Of a stretch of DNA of 64,000 nt, positions 41,576 through 51,371 are shown in pieces. The DNA is from Lentilactobacillus kribbianus (GTDB lineage Bacteria; Bacillota; Bacilli; Lactobacillales; Lactobacillaceae), in contig NZ_JABEQQ010000001.1 of the NCBI RefSeq assembly GCF_013184075.1, positions 124,001-188,000 of the forward strand. The letters run 5' to 3'. The number at the start of each line of letters is the position of its first letter. Positions within the stretch are counted from its first letter, which is position 1. Under the pieces are notes generated by a model, which was not told the DNA's origin, ran no database searches, and was given only the letters and a program-made list of their open reading frames with translations. Both the position numbers and the translations under genes were made by a program.

Positions 41576-41944
41576 TTATAGAACTTCTGGGGCTAGTGAA
41601 ACAATCTTCATGTAATTGCTATCACGTAATTCACGAGCAACCGGGCCAAAAATACGAGTGCCTTGAGGACTCTTATCATCCTTAATTAAAACTGCGGCAT
41701 TTTCATCAAAACGAATGTATGAACCATCATTACGACGAATTGCAGATTTAGTACGAACGATAACGGCCTTAACAACATCACCCTTTTTGACAACGCCACC
41801 TGGTGTTGCTTGTTTGACAGTAGCGACAATAGTATCCCCAACTCCGGCATATCTTCTGATAGAACCACCTAGTACTTTAATAGTAAGTAATTCCTTTGCA
41901 CCTGAGTTATCGGCAACATTTAAACGACTTTCTTGTTGAATCAC
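41576..41944 (-). CDS. rplN: 50S ribosomal protein L14
   Basis: A 122-residue L14 at an intersubunit bridge. It opens [19 protein letters not shown], the invariant family start. It lies 53 bp after rpsQ. Confidence 0.97.
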   Translation of the reverse strand: MIQQESRLNVADNSGAKELLTIKVLGGSIRRYAGVGDTIVATVKQATPGGVVKKGDVVKAVIVRTKSAIRRNDGSYIRFDENAAVLIKDDKSPQGTRIFGPVARELRDSNYMKIVSLAPEVL

Positions 41945-41997
41945 AGGTTTATCCTCCCTTCATTTCAAATCAGAATACGATAAAAAATGATTTTAAA

Positions 41998-42264
41998 TTA
42001 AATAATAACTGCTTTTTCAACAATATTGATCAAACGGAAACGCTTAGTTGCTGACATTGGGCGAGTTTCCATAATTTGAACGATATCGCCGGTTTTAGCT
42101 TCGTTATTTTCGTCATGAGCAGTGTACTTCTTTGAGTACTTAACTCGCTTACCGTAACGTGAATCATTTTTGTATGTTTCAACGACCACGGTGATGGTTT
42201 TGTTGTTCTTATCAGAAACAACGCGGCCTTGATAGACTTTACGCTGGTTACGTTCTTCAGCCAT
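41998..42264 (-). CDS. rpsQ: 30S ribosomal protein S17
   Basis: An 88-residue OB-fold S17. The [19 protein letters not shown] and [20 protein letters not shown] blocks are diagnostic. It is 23 bp after rpmC. Confidence 0.97.
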   Translation of the reverse strand: MAEERNQRKVYQGRVVSDKNNKTITVVVETYKNDSRYGKRVKYSKKYTAHDENNEAKTGDIVQIMETRPMSATKRFRLINIVEKAVII

Positions 42265-42287
42265 TAATTAAACCTCCTATCGTATTC

Positions 42288-42494
42288 TTACTTGCTTAGT
42301 TCTTGTTGACGAAGTGCAGTCTTGATACGAGCAATGTTCTTACGAACTTGCTTAAGACGTGCAGTGTTTTCTAATTGGCCAGTGGCTAATTGGAAACGAA
42401 GATTGAATAATTCGTCTTTATAATCTTTTTCTTTTTCAATCATTTGGTCAGTGGTTAATTCATTAATTTCTTTAGCCTTCATTTGATTCGCCAC
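42288..42494 (-). CDS. rpmC: 50S ribosomal protein L29
   Basis: A 68-residue helical L29 near the tunnel exit. [14 protein letters not shown] and [21 protein letters not shown] are typical. Its start overlaps rplP by 23 bp; an in-frame ATG four codons later (MKAKEI) is an alternative start. Confidence 0.94.
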   Translation of the reverse strand: MANQMKAKEINELTTDQMIEKEKDYKDELFNLRFQLATGQLENTARLKQVRKNIARIKTALRQQELSK

Positions 42495-42906
42495 CTACTT
42501 CCTCACGTTTTACAATCTTAGTGCGAACAGGAAGCTTCATTGCTGCAAGGCGTAAGGCTTCGCGAGCGATTTCTTCTGAAACGCCGCCAACTTCAAACAT
42601 AACCTTACCGCGCTTAACAGGTGCAACCCATCCAGCAGGAGTACCTTTACCATTACCCATTCGGACACCTACACCTTTTTCAGTGTAAGATTTGTGAGGG
42701 AAAATCTTAATCCAAACTTTCCCACCACGTTTCATGTAACGAGTCATTGCGATACGAGCAGCTTCGATTTGACGGTTAGTGATCCAGTGAGAATCAGTTG
42801 CTTCTAATCCGAAATCACCGAATGTAACATATCTATCACCTTTAGCTTCGCCACGCATGTGACCACGTTGCTCACGGCGGAACTTAACACGCTTTGGTAC
42901 TAACAT
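42472..42906 (-). CDS. rplP: 50S ribosomal protein L16
   Basis: A 144-residue L16 that organises the A site and peptidyl-transferase region. [19 protein letters not shown] and [15 protein letters not shown] are diagnostic. It starts 2 bp after rpsC and overlaps rpmC. Confidence 0.97.
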   Translation of the reverse strand: MLVPKRVKFRREQRGHMRGEAKGDRYVTFGDFGLEATDSHWITNRQIEAARIAMTRYMKRGGKVWIKIFPHKSYTEKGVGVRMGNGKGTPAGWVAPVKRGKVMFEVGGVSEEIAREALRLAAMKLPVRTKIVKREEVGGESNEG

Positions 42907-42908
42907 GT

Positions 42909-43574
42909 CTATTCCCCTCCTTTTTCAGCTTTTTTACTATTTGGCTTTTCTGGAAGGATTTCACCACGGTAGATCCAGGTTTTAACACCGATAGTTCCGT
43001 AAGTGGTAAATGCTTGTTCCCATGCGTAGTCGATATCGGCACGCAATGTGTGCAATGGAACAGTTCCTTCAGAATATGATTCAACACGAGCCATATCAGC
43101 ACCGTTTAAACGACCTGATACTTGAGTTCTAACACCCAAAGCACCGGCACGAGTTGAACGTTGGATAGCTTGACGCATTGCACGACGGAACGCTACACGG
43201 CCTTCCAATTGACGAGCAATACTTTCACCAACTAATTTTGCGTCCAAATCAGGTTTCTTGATTTCAACGATGTTGATGTGAACACGTTTACCGGTTAATT
43301 TGTTAAGTTCTTTACGTAGGTTTTCTACTTCAGAACCACCCTTACCGATAACCATACCAGGTTTAGCAGTATGAATTGAAATGTTAACGCGGTTTGCGGC
43401 CCGTTCAATTTCAATGGTTGAAACGGAAGCATTTGCAAGGCGTTTTTCAATGTATTTACGAATCTTAAGATCTTCTGCTAAATAACTTGCATAATCTTTT
43501 TCAGCGTACCATTTTGCTTGCCAGTCACGGATAATACCGACCCGTAAGCCGTTAGGATTAATTGTCTTACCCAC
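42909..43574 (-). CDS. rpsC: 30S ribosomal protein S3
   Basis: A 221-residue S3 with a KH type 2 domain ([16 protein letters not shown] near residue 75) that helps form the mRNA entry helicase. [15 protein letters not shown] opens it. It begins 3 bp after rplV. Confidence 0.97.
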   Translation of the reverse strand: MGKTINPNGLRVGIIRDWQAKWYAEKDYASYLAEDLKIRKYIEKRLANASVSTIEIERAANRVNISIHTAKPGMVIGKGGSEVENLRKELNKLTGKRVHINIVEIKKPDLDAKLVGESIARQLEGRVAFRRAMRQAIQRSTRAGALGVRTQVSGRLNGADMARVESYSEGTVPLHTLRADIDYAWEQAFTTYGTIGVKTWIYRGEILPEKPNSKKAEKGGE

Positions 43575-43577
43575 GCG

Positions 43578-43934
43578 TTACCCCTCCTTCTTTTCAGACA
43601 CAACAATTGTGATGTGACTTGTTCTCTTGTTAATTGGTGATGCAGAACCTTTAGCTCTTGGGCGGAAACGCTTAAGAGTTGGTCCTTCATTCACGATTGC
43701 TTTACTTACGTAAAGATCTTGACTATCTAAGTCAAAGTTATTTTCTGCGTTTGCTACTGCAGATTTAAGCACTTTTGAAACTACTGGAGAAGCACCACGA
43801 GGGGTGAACTTCAAAATTGCCATAGCTTCAGCGACGCTTTTGCCTCTAATAAGGTCAACGACAAGGCGGACCTTACGAGCTGCAATTCGAACAGTTTTGG
43901 CAGTAGCCGTTGCTGATGTGATTTGTTCAGCCAT
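43578..43934 (-). CDS. rplV: 50S ribosomal protein L22
   Basis: A 118-residue L22 whose extended loop lines the exit tunnel. The [17 protein letters not shown] and [21 protein letters not shown] blocks are typical; the tunnel-loop sequence looks wild type. It is 17 bp after rpsS. Confidence 0.97.
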   Translation of the reverse strand: MAEQITSATATAKTVRIAARKVRLVVDLIRGKSVAEAMAILKFTPRGASPVVSKVLKSAVANAENNFDLDSQDLYVSKAIVNEGPTLKRFRPRAKGSASPINKRTSHITIVVSEKKEG

Positions 43935-43951
43935 TGTTATCCTCCTTGCTA

Positions 43952-44227
43952 TTACTTAGTCTTTTTGTCGTCTCCACCATGACCGTGGAAAGTACGAGTT
44001 GGAACGAATTCGCCTAACTTATGTCCAACCATATCTTCTTGAACATAAACTGGTACGTGTTTACGACCATCATAAACGGCAAAAGTGTATCCAATAAAAC
44101 TTGGGAAAATCGTTGAACGACGTGACCAGGTCTTGATAACGGATTTCTTTTCTACATCTTTTTGGGCATCAACCTTCTTGAGCAAGTACTCATCGGCGAA
44201 TGGTCCCTTTTTTAAACTACGACCCAT
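43952..44227 (-). CDS. rpsS: 30S ribosomal protein S19
   Basis: A 91-residue S19 of the 30S head. [19 protein letters not shown] and [17 protein letters not shown] are diagnostic. It is 42 bp after rplB. Confidence 0.97.
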   Translation of the reverse strand: MGRSLKKGPFADEYLLKKVDAQKDVEKKSVIKTWSRRSTIFPSFIGYTFAVYDGRKHVPVYVQEDMVGHKLGEFVPTRTFHGHGGDDKKTK

Positions 44228-44269
44228 GTTGAAACCTCCTCTACGAAAAACTTTTTTAAAAATCTCAAA

Positions 44270-45109
44270 TTACATCTTCGAGCCTTTACGACGACGAACG
44301 ATAAATTTATCAGACTTAGCTCTCTTATTACGAGTCTTCTTACCAACGGTCTTCTTACCCCATGGAGATAATGGTGATGGTAATCCGACTGGTGCTTTAC
44401 CTTCACCACCACCATGAGGGTGATCGTTAGGGTTCATTACAGATCCACGAACATGAGGACGTTGACCTTTGTAACGGTTACGACCAGCTTTACCAACGTT
44501 AACAAGTTCGTGTTCTTCGTTACCAACGGCACCGATAGTAGCACGGTTAACACTAAGTACCATTCGAACTTCACCAGAAGTCAAACGAACTAATGAATAC
44601 TTGCCATCACGTCCAAGTAATTGAGCTGAAGCACCAGCAGAACGAGCCAATTGGCCACCCTTACCAGGCTTTAATTCGATATTGTGGATAACAGTACCAA
44701 CTGGAATGTTTTCTAGTGGAAGTGCGTTACCAACTTTAATATCAGCTTCGGAACCAGATTCAATCTTGTCCCCAACTTTAAGTCCCTTAGGTGCAATGAT
44801 GTAAGCTTTGATACCATCTTCATAGTATACCAATGCGATATTAGCAGTACGATTTGGATCGTATTCAATTGCCTTAACAATTGCAGGAACGTTATCTTTG
44901 TTACGCTTAAAATCGATTACACGATATTGGTTCTTGTTACCGCCGCCACGATGACGTACAGTCATATGACCGTAGTTGTTACGACCGGCAGTTTTGCTCT
45001 TTGATTCAAGCAATGATTTTTCAGGCTTTGACTTAGTGATATCACTGTAGTCAAGGCTTGTCATATTACGTCGACCATTACTGGTTGGTTTATATGTTTT
45101 AATCGCCAC
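44270..45109 (-). CDS. rplB: 50S ribosomal protein L2
   Basis: A 279-residue L2 needed for subunit association and peptidyl-transferase assembly. The [20 protein letters not shown] and [12 protein letters not shown] blocks contain the conserved histidine region. It is 34 bp after rplW. Confidence 0.97.
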   Translation of the reverse strand: MAIKTYKPTSNGRRNMTSLDYSDITKSKPEKSLLESKSKTAGRNNYGHMTVRHRGGGNKNQYRVIDFKRNKDNVPAIVKAIEYDPNRTANIALVYYEDGIKAYIIAPKGLKVGDKIESGSEADIKVGNALPLENIPVGTVIHNIELKPGKGGQLARSAGASAQLLGRDGKYSLVRLTSGEVRMVLSVNRATIGAVGNEEHELVNVGKAGRNRYKGQRPHVRGSVMNPNDHPHGGGEGKAPVGLPSPLSPWGKKTVGKKTRNKRAKSDKFIVRRRKGSKM

Positions 45110-45143
45110 GATATTTCCCTCCTATATTAGAGATATTGTTAAA

Positions 45144-45431
45144 TTATTCTTCACCGAATAATTGAATTTCTTTTGAATCTGCAGATAAGGTTACGATGGC
45201 CTTACGGCGCTTAGTTGTGTAACCAGTGAAACGACCTTGGCGCTTAAGCTTGCCACGAACATTCATAATGTTAACTTTAGTTACGTTAACAGCAAAAATG
45301 TCTTCGATAGCCTTCTTAACTTGCGTCTTGGTTGCTCGTAAATCCACGTCAAAAGTGTAACGCTTGTCGTCCATTTTGGCAGTTGACTCTTCAGTAATTA
45401 CCGGACGCAAAATAATATCACGTGATTCCAT
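45144..45431 (-). CDS. rplW: 50S ribosomal protein L23
   Basis: A 95-residue L23, the docking site for trigger factor and SRP at the tunnel exit. The [17 protein letters not shown] and [16 protein letters not shown] blocks are typical. Its ATG overlaps the rplD stop by one base. Confidence 0.97.
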   Translation of the reverse strand: MESRDIILRPVITEESTAKMDDKRYTFDVDLRATKTQVKKAIEDIFAVNVTKVNIMNVRGKLKRQGRFTGYTTKRRKAIVTLSADSKEIQLFGEE

Positions 45432-46054
45432 TATGCGAGCACCTCCTCTACTTGAGAAAGAGCAGTCTTAGTCATAACGACTTTGTCGCTGTTAGCAACA
45501 TCTAAAACGTTAACTTCTTTAGCATCAATAACCTTAACGTTGTCAAGATTACGAGCTGAACGAATAGCGTTTTCGTTGTCATTTTCTAAAACTACCAAAG
45601 TTTTTGTATCAGCATTTAAACTGTTAAGTAAGTTAGCAAATTCTTTAGTCTTAGGAGTATCAAAGCTCAAAGAATCAACCATAACAAGTTTTTCATCAGC
45701 TACCTTAGCAGAAAGTACAGACTTCATAGCAAGTCTAGTAACTTTACGAGGTAAATGATAAGCGTATGAACGTGGAGTTGGGCCAAAGACAATTCCACCG
45801 CCACGCCATTGTGGTGAACGAATTGATCCTTGACGAGCACGACCAGTTCCTTTTTGACGCCATGGCTTCTTACCACCACCACGAACAGCTGAACGGTTCT
45901 TAACAGCGTGGGTACCTTGGCGCATTGAAGCACGTTGCATTAAAATAGTATCAAACACAACGTGTTCATTAGGTTCAATTGCAAAAATTTCATCATTTAA
46001 AGCAATTGTTCCGTTTTGACTACCATCTTGTTTGTATAATGCTACATCTGTCAT
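45431..46054 (-). CDS. rplD: 50S ribosomal protein L4
   Basis: A 207-residue L4, a tunnel protein and the S10-operon autoregulator in E. coli. The loop region [20 protein letters not shown] is intact. It lies 18 bp after rplC and overlaps rplW by one base. Confidence 0.97.
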   Translation of the reverse strand: MTDVALYKQDGSQNGTIALNDEIFAIEPNEHVVFDTILMQRASMRQGTHAVKNRSAVRGGGKKPWRQKGTGRARQGSIRSPQWRGGGIVFGPTPRSYAYHLPRKVTRLAMKSVLSAKVADEKLVMVDSLSFDTPKTKEFANLLNSLNADTKTLVVLENDNENAIRSARNLDNVKVIDAKEVNVLDVANSDKVVMTKTALSQVEEVLA

Positions 46055-46072
46055 TTATCATTTTCCTCCTTT

Positions 46073-46708
46073 CTATTTTTTTGAACTGCGAGCTGCAGTT
46101 TTAATTGTAACGAATGATTTGTTGGCACCTGGCACGTTACCCTTAATAAGGATTACGTTGTTTTCAGCGTCTGTGCTAACAATTTCAAGATTTTGAATAG
46201 TAACAGTCTTGTTACCCATTCGACCTGGCAACTTCATACCTGGCGCAACACGGTTAATAATAACACCAAGTGAACCTGGACGACGGTGATAACGAGAACC
46301 GTGGGTTTCTGGTCCACGACGTTGACCATCTTTATGAATGTTACCTTGGTATCCATGACCCTTTGTAGTACCAGTTACATCAACGATGTCACCTGGTTCA
46401 AAGATGTCTGCTTTTACTTCGTCACCGGCATTGTAATCGCTAAGCTCAACATCTTTGATTTCCTTAATGAAGCGCTTAGGATCAGTATTAGCCTTCTTTG
46501 CGTGACCTTGTGCTGGTTTGTTGCTCAAAACGGCACGCTTGTTAGCGAAACCAAGTTGAACTGATTCGTAACCATCTGTTTCAACAGTCTTAACTTGCAT
46601 AACAACGTTAGGAGTTACTTCAACAACAGTAACTGGAACTAATTCGCCTGCTTCTGTAAAGACTTGAGTCATTCCGACTTTTCTTCCTAAGATTCCTTTT
46701 TTGGTCAT
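46073..46708 (-). CDS. rplC: 50S ribosomal protein L3
   Basis: A 211-residue L3 near the peptidyl-transferase centre. [15 protein letters not shown] opens it, and [13 protein letters not shown] and [15 protein letters not shown] are diagnostic. It is 25 bp after rpsJ. Confidence 0.97.
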   Translation of the reverse strand: MTKKGILGRKVGMTQVFTEAGELVPVTVVEVTPNVVMQVKTVETDGYESVQLGFANKRAVLSNKPAQGHAKKANTDPKRFIKEIKDVELSDYNAGDEVKADIFEPGDIVDVTGTTKGHGYQGNIHKDGQRRGPETHGSRYHRRPGSLGVIINRVAPGMKLPGRMGNKTVTIQNLEIVSTDAENNVILIKGNVPGANKSFVTIKTAARSSKK

Positions 46709-46733
46709 GAGTACACCTCCGATATAATGTATT

Positions 46734-47042
46734 TTATAGCTTGATTTCGATATCTACACCACTAGGTAGATCCAACTTCATAAGTGAATCAACCGTTTTT
46801 GGTGTTGGATTTAAAATATCAATTAACCGCTTGTGGGTTAGAATTTCAAATTGTTCACGCGCATCCTTGTACTTATGTGGTGAACTCAAAACAGTATAGA
46901 TTGTACGTTCAGTAGGCAATGGAATTGGGCCAGAAATAGTAGCACCAGTCCGTTGTGCAGTTGCAACAATCTTATCAGCAGATTGATCCAAGATGCGATG
47001 TTCGTACGCCTTCAAACGAATCCGAATTTTTTGTTTTGCCAT
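46734..47042 (-). CDS. rpsJ: 30S ribosomal protein S10
   Basis: A 102-residue S10, also known elsewhere as NusE in antitermination. [19 protein letters not shown] opens it. The ATG at 47040-47042 has GGAGGG upstream; the longer frame runs into the leader. It is the first gene of the roughly 14-kb ribosomal block. Confidence 0.97.
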   Translation of the reverse strand: MAKQKIRIRLKAYEHRILDQSADKIVATAQRTGATISGPIPLPTERTIYTVLSSPHKYKDAREQFEILTHKRLIDILNPTPKTVDSLMKLDLPSGVDIEIKL

Positions 47043-47084
47043 TATGTTCCCTCCTTCGTCTATTTTGAAAATAGGACTAACTCC

Positions 47085-47140
47085 GTGAAAATTACCGCCG
47101 CACCCATGGCAAAGCATCCGGGTGTGTCGCAACCTTTCAC
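47085..47140 (-). ncRNA. Nested hairpin in the S10-operon leader
   Basis: In the approximately 150-nt leader, GTGAAA (47135-47140) pairs with TTTCAC (47085-47090), enclosing a second stem CACCC/GGGTG (47120-47124 with 47101-47105). The position just before rpsJ suits regulation by a ribosomal protein. No known family is assigned. Confidence 0.45.
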
Positions 47141-47200
47141 ATCAAAGCTAATACTGCCCTGTTTATAGGCAAACTAATCCCTAAAAACAAGTACTTAATT

Positions 47201-47229
47201 ATTCTACCCGATATCATTGACCAGTGCAA
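47201..47229 (-). promoter_or_regulatory. Promoter of the S10-spc-alpha block
   Basis: On the minus strand: -35 TTGCAC (47224-47229), 17-bp spacer, -10 TAGAAT (47201-47206). The start of transcription is near 47194. Confidence 0.75.
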
Positions 47230-47269
47230 GGTTTATCCGTGAATTCATTGAATTTAATTTGTTTGTAAC

Positions 47270-47307
47270 AAAAAACAACACCCACAAATACGTAGGTGTT
47301 GTTTTTT
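47270..47307 (-). terminator. Terminator after fusA
   Basis: A stem of CAACACC/GGTGTTG extended by A-T pairs, then TTTTTT on the minus strand, 10 bp after the fusA stop. It separates the str operon from the S10 promoter and is nearly symmetric. Confidence 0.9.
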
Positions 47308-47316
47308 AGAATTGAA

Positions 47317-49410
47317 TTATTCAGCGTTGCCGCCGTTCTTTTCAATAATTTCTTTTTGGATACCCTTTGGTACTGGTTCGTAATGATCAAATGTCATAGT
47401 GAAAGTACCACGACCTTGTGATGCAGAACGAAGTGTAGTAGCGTAACCAAACATTTCTGACAATGGCACATATGAATGAATCATCTTGGCACCGGAACGA
47501 TCTTCCATACCATCAAGACGACCACGACGTGCGGTAACTTGTCCCATGATATCACCCATGTATTCTTCAGGAACAGTGATATCAACTTTCATAATTGGTT
47601 CCAAGATAACTGGAGCAGCGGTCTTAGCAGCATTACGCAAGGCCATTGAAGCAGCAATCTTGAAGGCAGCTTCACTAGAATCGACTTCATGGTAACTACC
47701 ATCGTATAACTTGGCTTTCAAGTCAACTAATGGGTAACCAGCAAGAACACCGTTTGCCAAGGCTTCTTTCAAACCTTGTTCAACTGATGGGATGTATTCA
47801 CGAGGAACAACACCACCAACAATGGCATCTTCGAATTCAAATCCTTTACCTTCTTCGTTAGGTTCGAATTCAACCCAAACGTCACCATATTGACCTTTAC
47901 CACCAGATTGACGAACGAATTTACCTTGAGCAGAAGTCTTCTTAGTAAATGCTTCACGGTAAGAAACTTGAGGAGCACCGATGTTGGCTTCAACGTTAAA
48001 TTCACGTTTCATCCGGTCGATGATGATATCAAGTTGTAACTCACCCATTCCGGCAATCAAAGTTTCACCAGTTTCATGGTTGGTTTCAGCTCTAAATGAA
48101 GGATCTTCTTCAGCAAGCTTTTGAATAGCAACATCCATCTTTTCTTGGTCAGCCTTTGACTTAGGTTCAACGGCCATTTGAATAACGGGTTCTGGAACTT
48201 CCATTGATTCAAGGTGTAATGGATGATCTGGATCAGTCAATGAATCACCAGTAGTGGTGTTCTTCAAACCAATAGCAGCGGCGATATCACCAGAGAATAC
48301 TTCTGGGATTTCTTTACGTTGGTTAGAATGCATTTGCACCAAACGACCAACACGTTCACGCTTGTTCTTAGTAGAGTTAAGTACGTAAGAACCAGATTCC
48401 AAAGTACCAGTATAAACACGGATAAATGTCAAACGACCAACGAATGGATCAGTGATGATCTTAAATGCTAATGAAGCAAATGGTGCGTCATCATTGGCAA
48501 TCAGTTCAACTTCTTCACCAGTTTCAGGGTTAGTAGCGTTGTATGGCTTAACATCAAGTGGTGATGGTAAGTAATCAACAACGGCATCTAACATCATTTG
48601 CACACCCTTGTTCTTGAAGGCAGAACCAGCAAGCACTGGGAATAATTCAAGGGCTAAAGTACCTTTACGGATGGCTGCTTTAATTTCTGGAATAGAAATT
48701 TCTTCACCTTCCAAGTATTTTTCCATGATATCGTCATCAATGTCAGCAAGTTTTTCAATCATTGCTGTCCGACGTTTTTCAGCTTCAGTCTTGTATTCTT
48801 CAGGAACATCAACTGTATCCCATTCAGTTCCAAGTTCATCTTCGTCGTAGATATCGGCTTTCATTTCAACTAAGTCAATAACTCCTTGGAAGTTATCTTC
48901 GGCACCGATAGGCATTTGAATTGCTAAAGCATTAGCGTTCAAACGTTCGCCAATTGAGTCAACTGAGAAATCAAAGTTAGCGCCCATCTTATCCATCTTG
49001 TTAGCAAAGACGATACGAGGAACGTTATATTCTGATGCTTGACGCCAAACAGTTTCGGTTTGTGGTTCAACACCGGCTTGAGCATCAAGAACAGTTACGG
49101 CACCATCAAGAACCCGCAATGAACGTTCAACTTCCATAGTGAAGTCCACGTGACCTGGGGTATCGATGATGTTAACTCGGTAACCTTTCCATTGAGCAGT
49201 TGTAGCTGCTGATTGGATAGTGATACCACGTTCTTGTTCTTGTTCCATCCAGTCCATTTGTGAAGCACCATCATGGGTTTCACCAATTTTGTGAATCTTA
49301 CCAGTATAGTACAAGATACGTTCAGTAGTGGTTGTTTTACCGGCATCGATATGGGCCATGATACCAATGTTACGAGTTTTTTCTAGTGGAAATTCTCGTG
49401 TGTTAGCCAT
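47317..49410 (-). CDS. fusA: Elongation factor G
   Basis: A 697-residue translational GTPase driving translocation. The G1 motif is AHIDAGKTT (about residue 18), G2 RGITI, G3 DTPGH and G4 NKMD; domains II-V follow, with the [14 protein letters not shown] and [12 protein letters not shown] segments. It is the last gene of rpsL-rpsG-fusA; tuf is not next to it. ATG at 49408-49410 follows a GAGAGGAG site. Confidence 0.97.
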   Translation of the reverse strand: MANTREFPLEKTRNIGIMAHIDAGKTTTTERILYYTGKIHKIGETHDGASQMDWMEQEQERGITIQSAATTAQWKGYRVNIIDTPGHVDFTMEVERSLRVLDGAVTVLDAQAGVEPQTETVWRQASEYNVPRIVFANKMDKMGANFDFSVDSIGERLNANALAIQMPIGAEDNFQGVIDLVEMKADIYDEDELGTEWDTVDVPEEYKTEAEKRRTAMIEKLADIDDDIMEKYLEGEEISIPEIKAAIRKGTLALELFPVLAGSAFKNKGVQMMLDAVVDYLPSPLDVKPYNATNPETGEEVELIANDDAPFASLAFKIITDPFVGRLTFIRVYTGTLESGSYVLNSTKNKRERVGRLVQMHSNQRKEIPEVFSGDIAAAIGLKNTTTGDSLTDPDHPLHLESMEVPEPVIQMAVEPKSKADQEKMDVAIQKLAEEDPSFRAETNHETGETLIAGMGELQLDIIIDRMKREFNVEANIGAPQVSYREAFTKKTSAQGKFVRQSGGKGQYGDVWVEFEPNEEGKGFEFEDAIVGGVVPREYIPSVEQGLKEALANGVLAGYPLVDLKAKLYDGSYHEVDSSEAAFKIAASMALRNAAKTAAPVILEPIMKVDITVPEEYMGDIMGQVTARRGRLDGMEDRSGAKMIHSYVPLSEMFGYATTLRSASQGRGTFTMTFDHYEPVPKGIQKEIIEKNGGNAE

Positions 49411-49444
49411 TAAATTGTTACTCCTCTCGATTTAAAATCAGAAA

Positions 49445-49470
49445 TAAAGTCGGCTAGAAGGCCGACTTTA
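49445..49470 (-). other. Hairpin in the rpsG-fusA gap
   Basis: A 10-bp stem, TAAAGTCGGC with GCCGACTTTA and a 6-base loop, lies between the rpsG stop and fusA. Only ATTT follows, so it is probably a partial terminator, RNA-processing or mRNA-stability element. Confidence 0.55.
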
Positions 49471-49479
49471 AAATAAATA

Positions 49480-49950
49480 TTACCAACGATAGTGAGCGAA
49501 TGCTCGGTTGGCTTCAGCCATTTTATGAGTATCTTCGCGCTTCTTAACAGCAGCACCTGTGTTGTTAGCAGCTTCCATGATTTCACGTGCAAGACGTTCA
49601 GTCATAGTGTGTTCACCACGAGTACGTGCATAGTTAACAATCCAACGAAGACCTAAAGTTGAACGACGTTCTGGACGAACTTCGATCGGAACTTGGTAGT
49701 TAGAACCACCAACACGGCGAGCTTTAACTTCAAGAACTGGCATAACGTTGTTCATTGCTTCATCAAAGACTTCCAAAGGTTCGTTACCTGTTTCTTCTTT
49801 GATAATGTCAAAAGCATCGTATAAGATTGTTGAAGCAGTACCACGCTTACCATCAAGCATCAAGTGGTTGATTAAGCGAGTAACCATTTTTGAGTTGTAA
49901 ATTGGATCAGGAAGTACTTCCCGTTTTTGAACATTTCCTTTTCTTGGCAT
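49480..49950 (-). CDS. rpsG: 30S ribosomal protein S7
   Basis: A 156-residue S7, which nucleates the 30S head and regulates the str operon in E. coli. [20 protein letters not shown] opens it and YRWAF-type end HYRW closes it. It is 41 bp after rpsL. Confidence 0.97.
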   Translation of the reverse strand: MPRKGNVQKREVLPDPIYNSKMVTRLINHLMLDGKRGTASTILYDAFDIIKEETGNEPLEVFDEAMNNVMPVLEVKARRVGGSNYQVPIEVRPERRSTLGLRWIVNYARTRGEHTMTERLAREIMEAANNTGAAVKKREDTHKMAEANRAFAHYRW

Positions 49951-49991
49951 TTCGTTATCCTCCTTGCGATTCTATGAATCAAAATTATTTT

Positions 49992-50405
49992 TTAGTCCTT
50001 AGGCTTCTTAGTACCGTATTTAGAACGACTTTGACGACGATCAGTAACACCGGCAGTATCAAGGGCACCACGGATAACGTGATAACGAACACCAGGTAAA
50101 TCCTTAACACGGCCACCACGGATCAAAACAACACTATGTTCTTGCAAGTTATGACCAATACCAGGAATGTAAGCGGTAACTTCGATCAAGTTTGACAAAC
50201 GAACACGAGCGTACTTCCGCAAAGCAGAGTTAGGCTTTTTAGGAGTCATTGTACCAACACGGGTAGCAACGCCTCGTTTTTGAGGAGCTGGGTTAGAAGT
50301 TAACTTCTTCTTGTAACTGTTGTAACCATAATTCAAAGCAGGAGAGTTTGATTTTGTGGTTCTTGATTTACGTCCTTTACGAACTAATTGATTAATTGTA
50401 GGCAT
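49992..50405 (-). CDS. rpsL: 30S ribosomal protein S12
   Basis: A 137-residue S12 of the decoding centre. [20 protein letters not shown] carries the wild-type lysine at the streptomycin-resistance position (K in TPKKPNS), and [12 protein letters not shown] is also standard. It heads the str operon behind a structured leader. Confidence 0.97.
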   Translation of the reverse strand: MPTINQLVRKGRKSRTTKSNSPALNYGYNSYKKKLTSNPAPQKRGVATRVGTMTPKKPNSALRKYARVRLSNLIEVTAYIPGIGHNLQEHSVVLIRGGRVKDLPGVRYHVIRGALDTAGVTDRRQSRSKYGTKKPKD

Positions 50406-50447
50406 CTAAAAGTACTCCTTTCATTTTTCCATTGTAAGTCCACACAT

Positions 50448-50548
50448 CCAGGCGGTTCTTTTTTATGTAAAAAATAAAAAACACCTGGTCTCACTTTTTG
50501 TCTGAACAGTCAGCATGTCTGATCATTTCAGAAACCTGTCGCAAAAAG
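50448..50548 (-). ncRNA. Two-hairpin leader of the str operon
   Basis: The first hairpin pairs CTTTTTG (50542-50548) with CAAAAAG (50494-50500), with an inner TCTGAA/TTCAGA stem. The second pairs CCAGG (50484-50488) with CCTGG (50448-50452), with inner TTTTTTAT/ATAAAAAA. Both lie between the promoter and rpsL. Binding by S7 or S12 is only inferred from context. Confidence 0.5.
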
Positions 50549-50558
50549 CACCTTCATT

Positions 50559-50587
50559 AATTTATCATTCTCTCCCCAATCTGTCAA
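50559..50587 (-). promoter_or_regulatory. Promoter of the str operon
   Basis: On the minus strand: -35 TTGACA (50582-50587), 17-bp spacer, -10 TAAATT (50559-50564). It leaves a leader of about 147 nt before rpsL. Confidence 0.85.
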
Positions 50588-50642
50588 ATAGTTTCCGTAA
50601 TTTCACCTCCCGTTTGCGTATTTAATTATAGGAGGTGAATCC

Positions 50643-51302
50643 ATGACCATCATTGCGTTTATTACCGGAGCTTGTTTAGCATCCTTTTTGAACTTAATTA
50701 TTGAACGTCGAAATAATTATCAAAGCGTTATTTCAAATCCCAGATCTCATTGTTTTAGTTGTCAAACAGTGTTGAAACCCCAAGACCTCATTCCCATTTT
50801 AAGCTTTTTACTTCTAAAAGGTCGCTGCCGATATTGTCACACTAAAATTGCCGCTCATCATTGGCAAATTGAATTATTTGTCGGAATTTTATTTGTACTA
50901 GTCTGTCAGTCCCCCACTTCTTCACTTCAAGCCATTATTTTAATTTTAATCAGCTATATAAGCATCTGGGATTGGCACTGTCAGTATTTTCCAATCTGGC
51001 CCAGTATCACGCTTATTTTAATAGCCTGGTATCTGTCGTCATGGCCCCTTCGACAAAAAATTATTTTTGTTATCATTTATGTCTTTTTACTAGTATTGAC
51101 TCATTTTTTTGCCGTTATTGGTGCTGGTGATTTAGATTTTGGTTTATTCATACTTCTGCAATGTTCTTATTTAGAGTCCTTAACTATTCTCTTTTTTAGC
51201 TGCGTTTTCGCCCTTTTTTACCTATTATTAAAACGTCAAGTAGTCACCCAAATCGCTTTTTTACCTTTTTTGGCACTGAGTTACATTCTTTGTAGTCCAT
51301 GA
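50643..51302 (+). CDS. comC: Prepilin peptidase ComC (A24 aspartic protease)
   Basis: A 219-residue integral membrane protein with about seven hydrophobic spans. The cytoplasmic loop has two C-x2-C pairs (C37/C40 and C62/C65), typical of PilD/ComC. The catalytic aspartates are D110 (ISIWDWHCQYFP) and D163 in GAGD. It should cleave and often N-methylate ComG-type pseudopilins of the DNA-uptake machinery. GGAGGTG precedes the ATG. It is a lone plus-strand gene between rpsL and rpoC; no other competence gene is nearby, and no convincing competence-sigma box was found. Confidence 0.9.
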   Translation: MTIIAFITGACLASFLNLIIERRNNYQSVISNPRSHCFSCQTVLKPQDLIPILSFLLLKGRCRYCHTKIAAHHWQIELFVGILFVLVCQSPTSSLQAIILILISYISIWDWHCQYFPIWPSITLILIAWYLSSWPLRQKIIFVIIYVFLLVLTHFFAVIGAGDLDFGLFILLQCSYLESLTILFFSCVFALFYLLLKRQVVTQIAFLPFLALSYILCSP

Positions 51303-51324
51303 ATATCTTTATTTAATCAATAAA

Positions 51325-51356
51325 AAAACTCCCTAGAATAAATTCTAGGGAGTTTT
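51325..51356. terminator. Bidirectional terminator between comC and rpoC
   Basis: A perfect 14-bp stem (AAAACTCCCTAGAA and its complement) with a 4-base loop. A long T run follows on the minus strand and a shorter one on the plus strand. Confidence 0.92.
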
Positions 51357-51371
51357 AACTATTTAAATAGT

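Noticed and set aside
50605-50632. Competence-sigma (ComX) box before comC
   Set aside because: TGCGTATT only partly matches the TACGAATA box and its spacing to the start is not distinctive.
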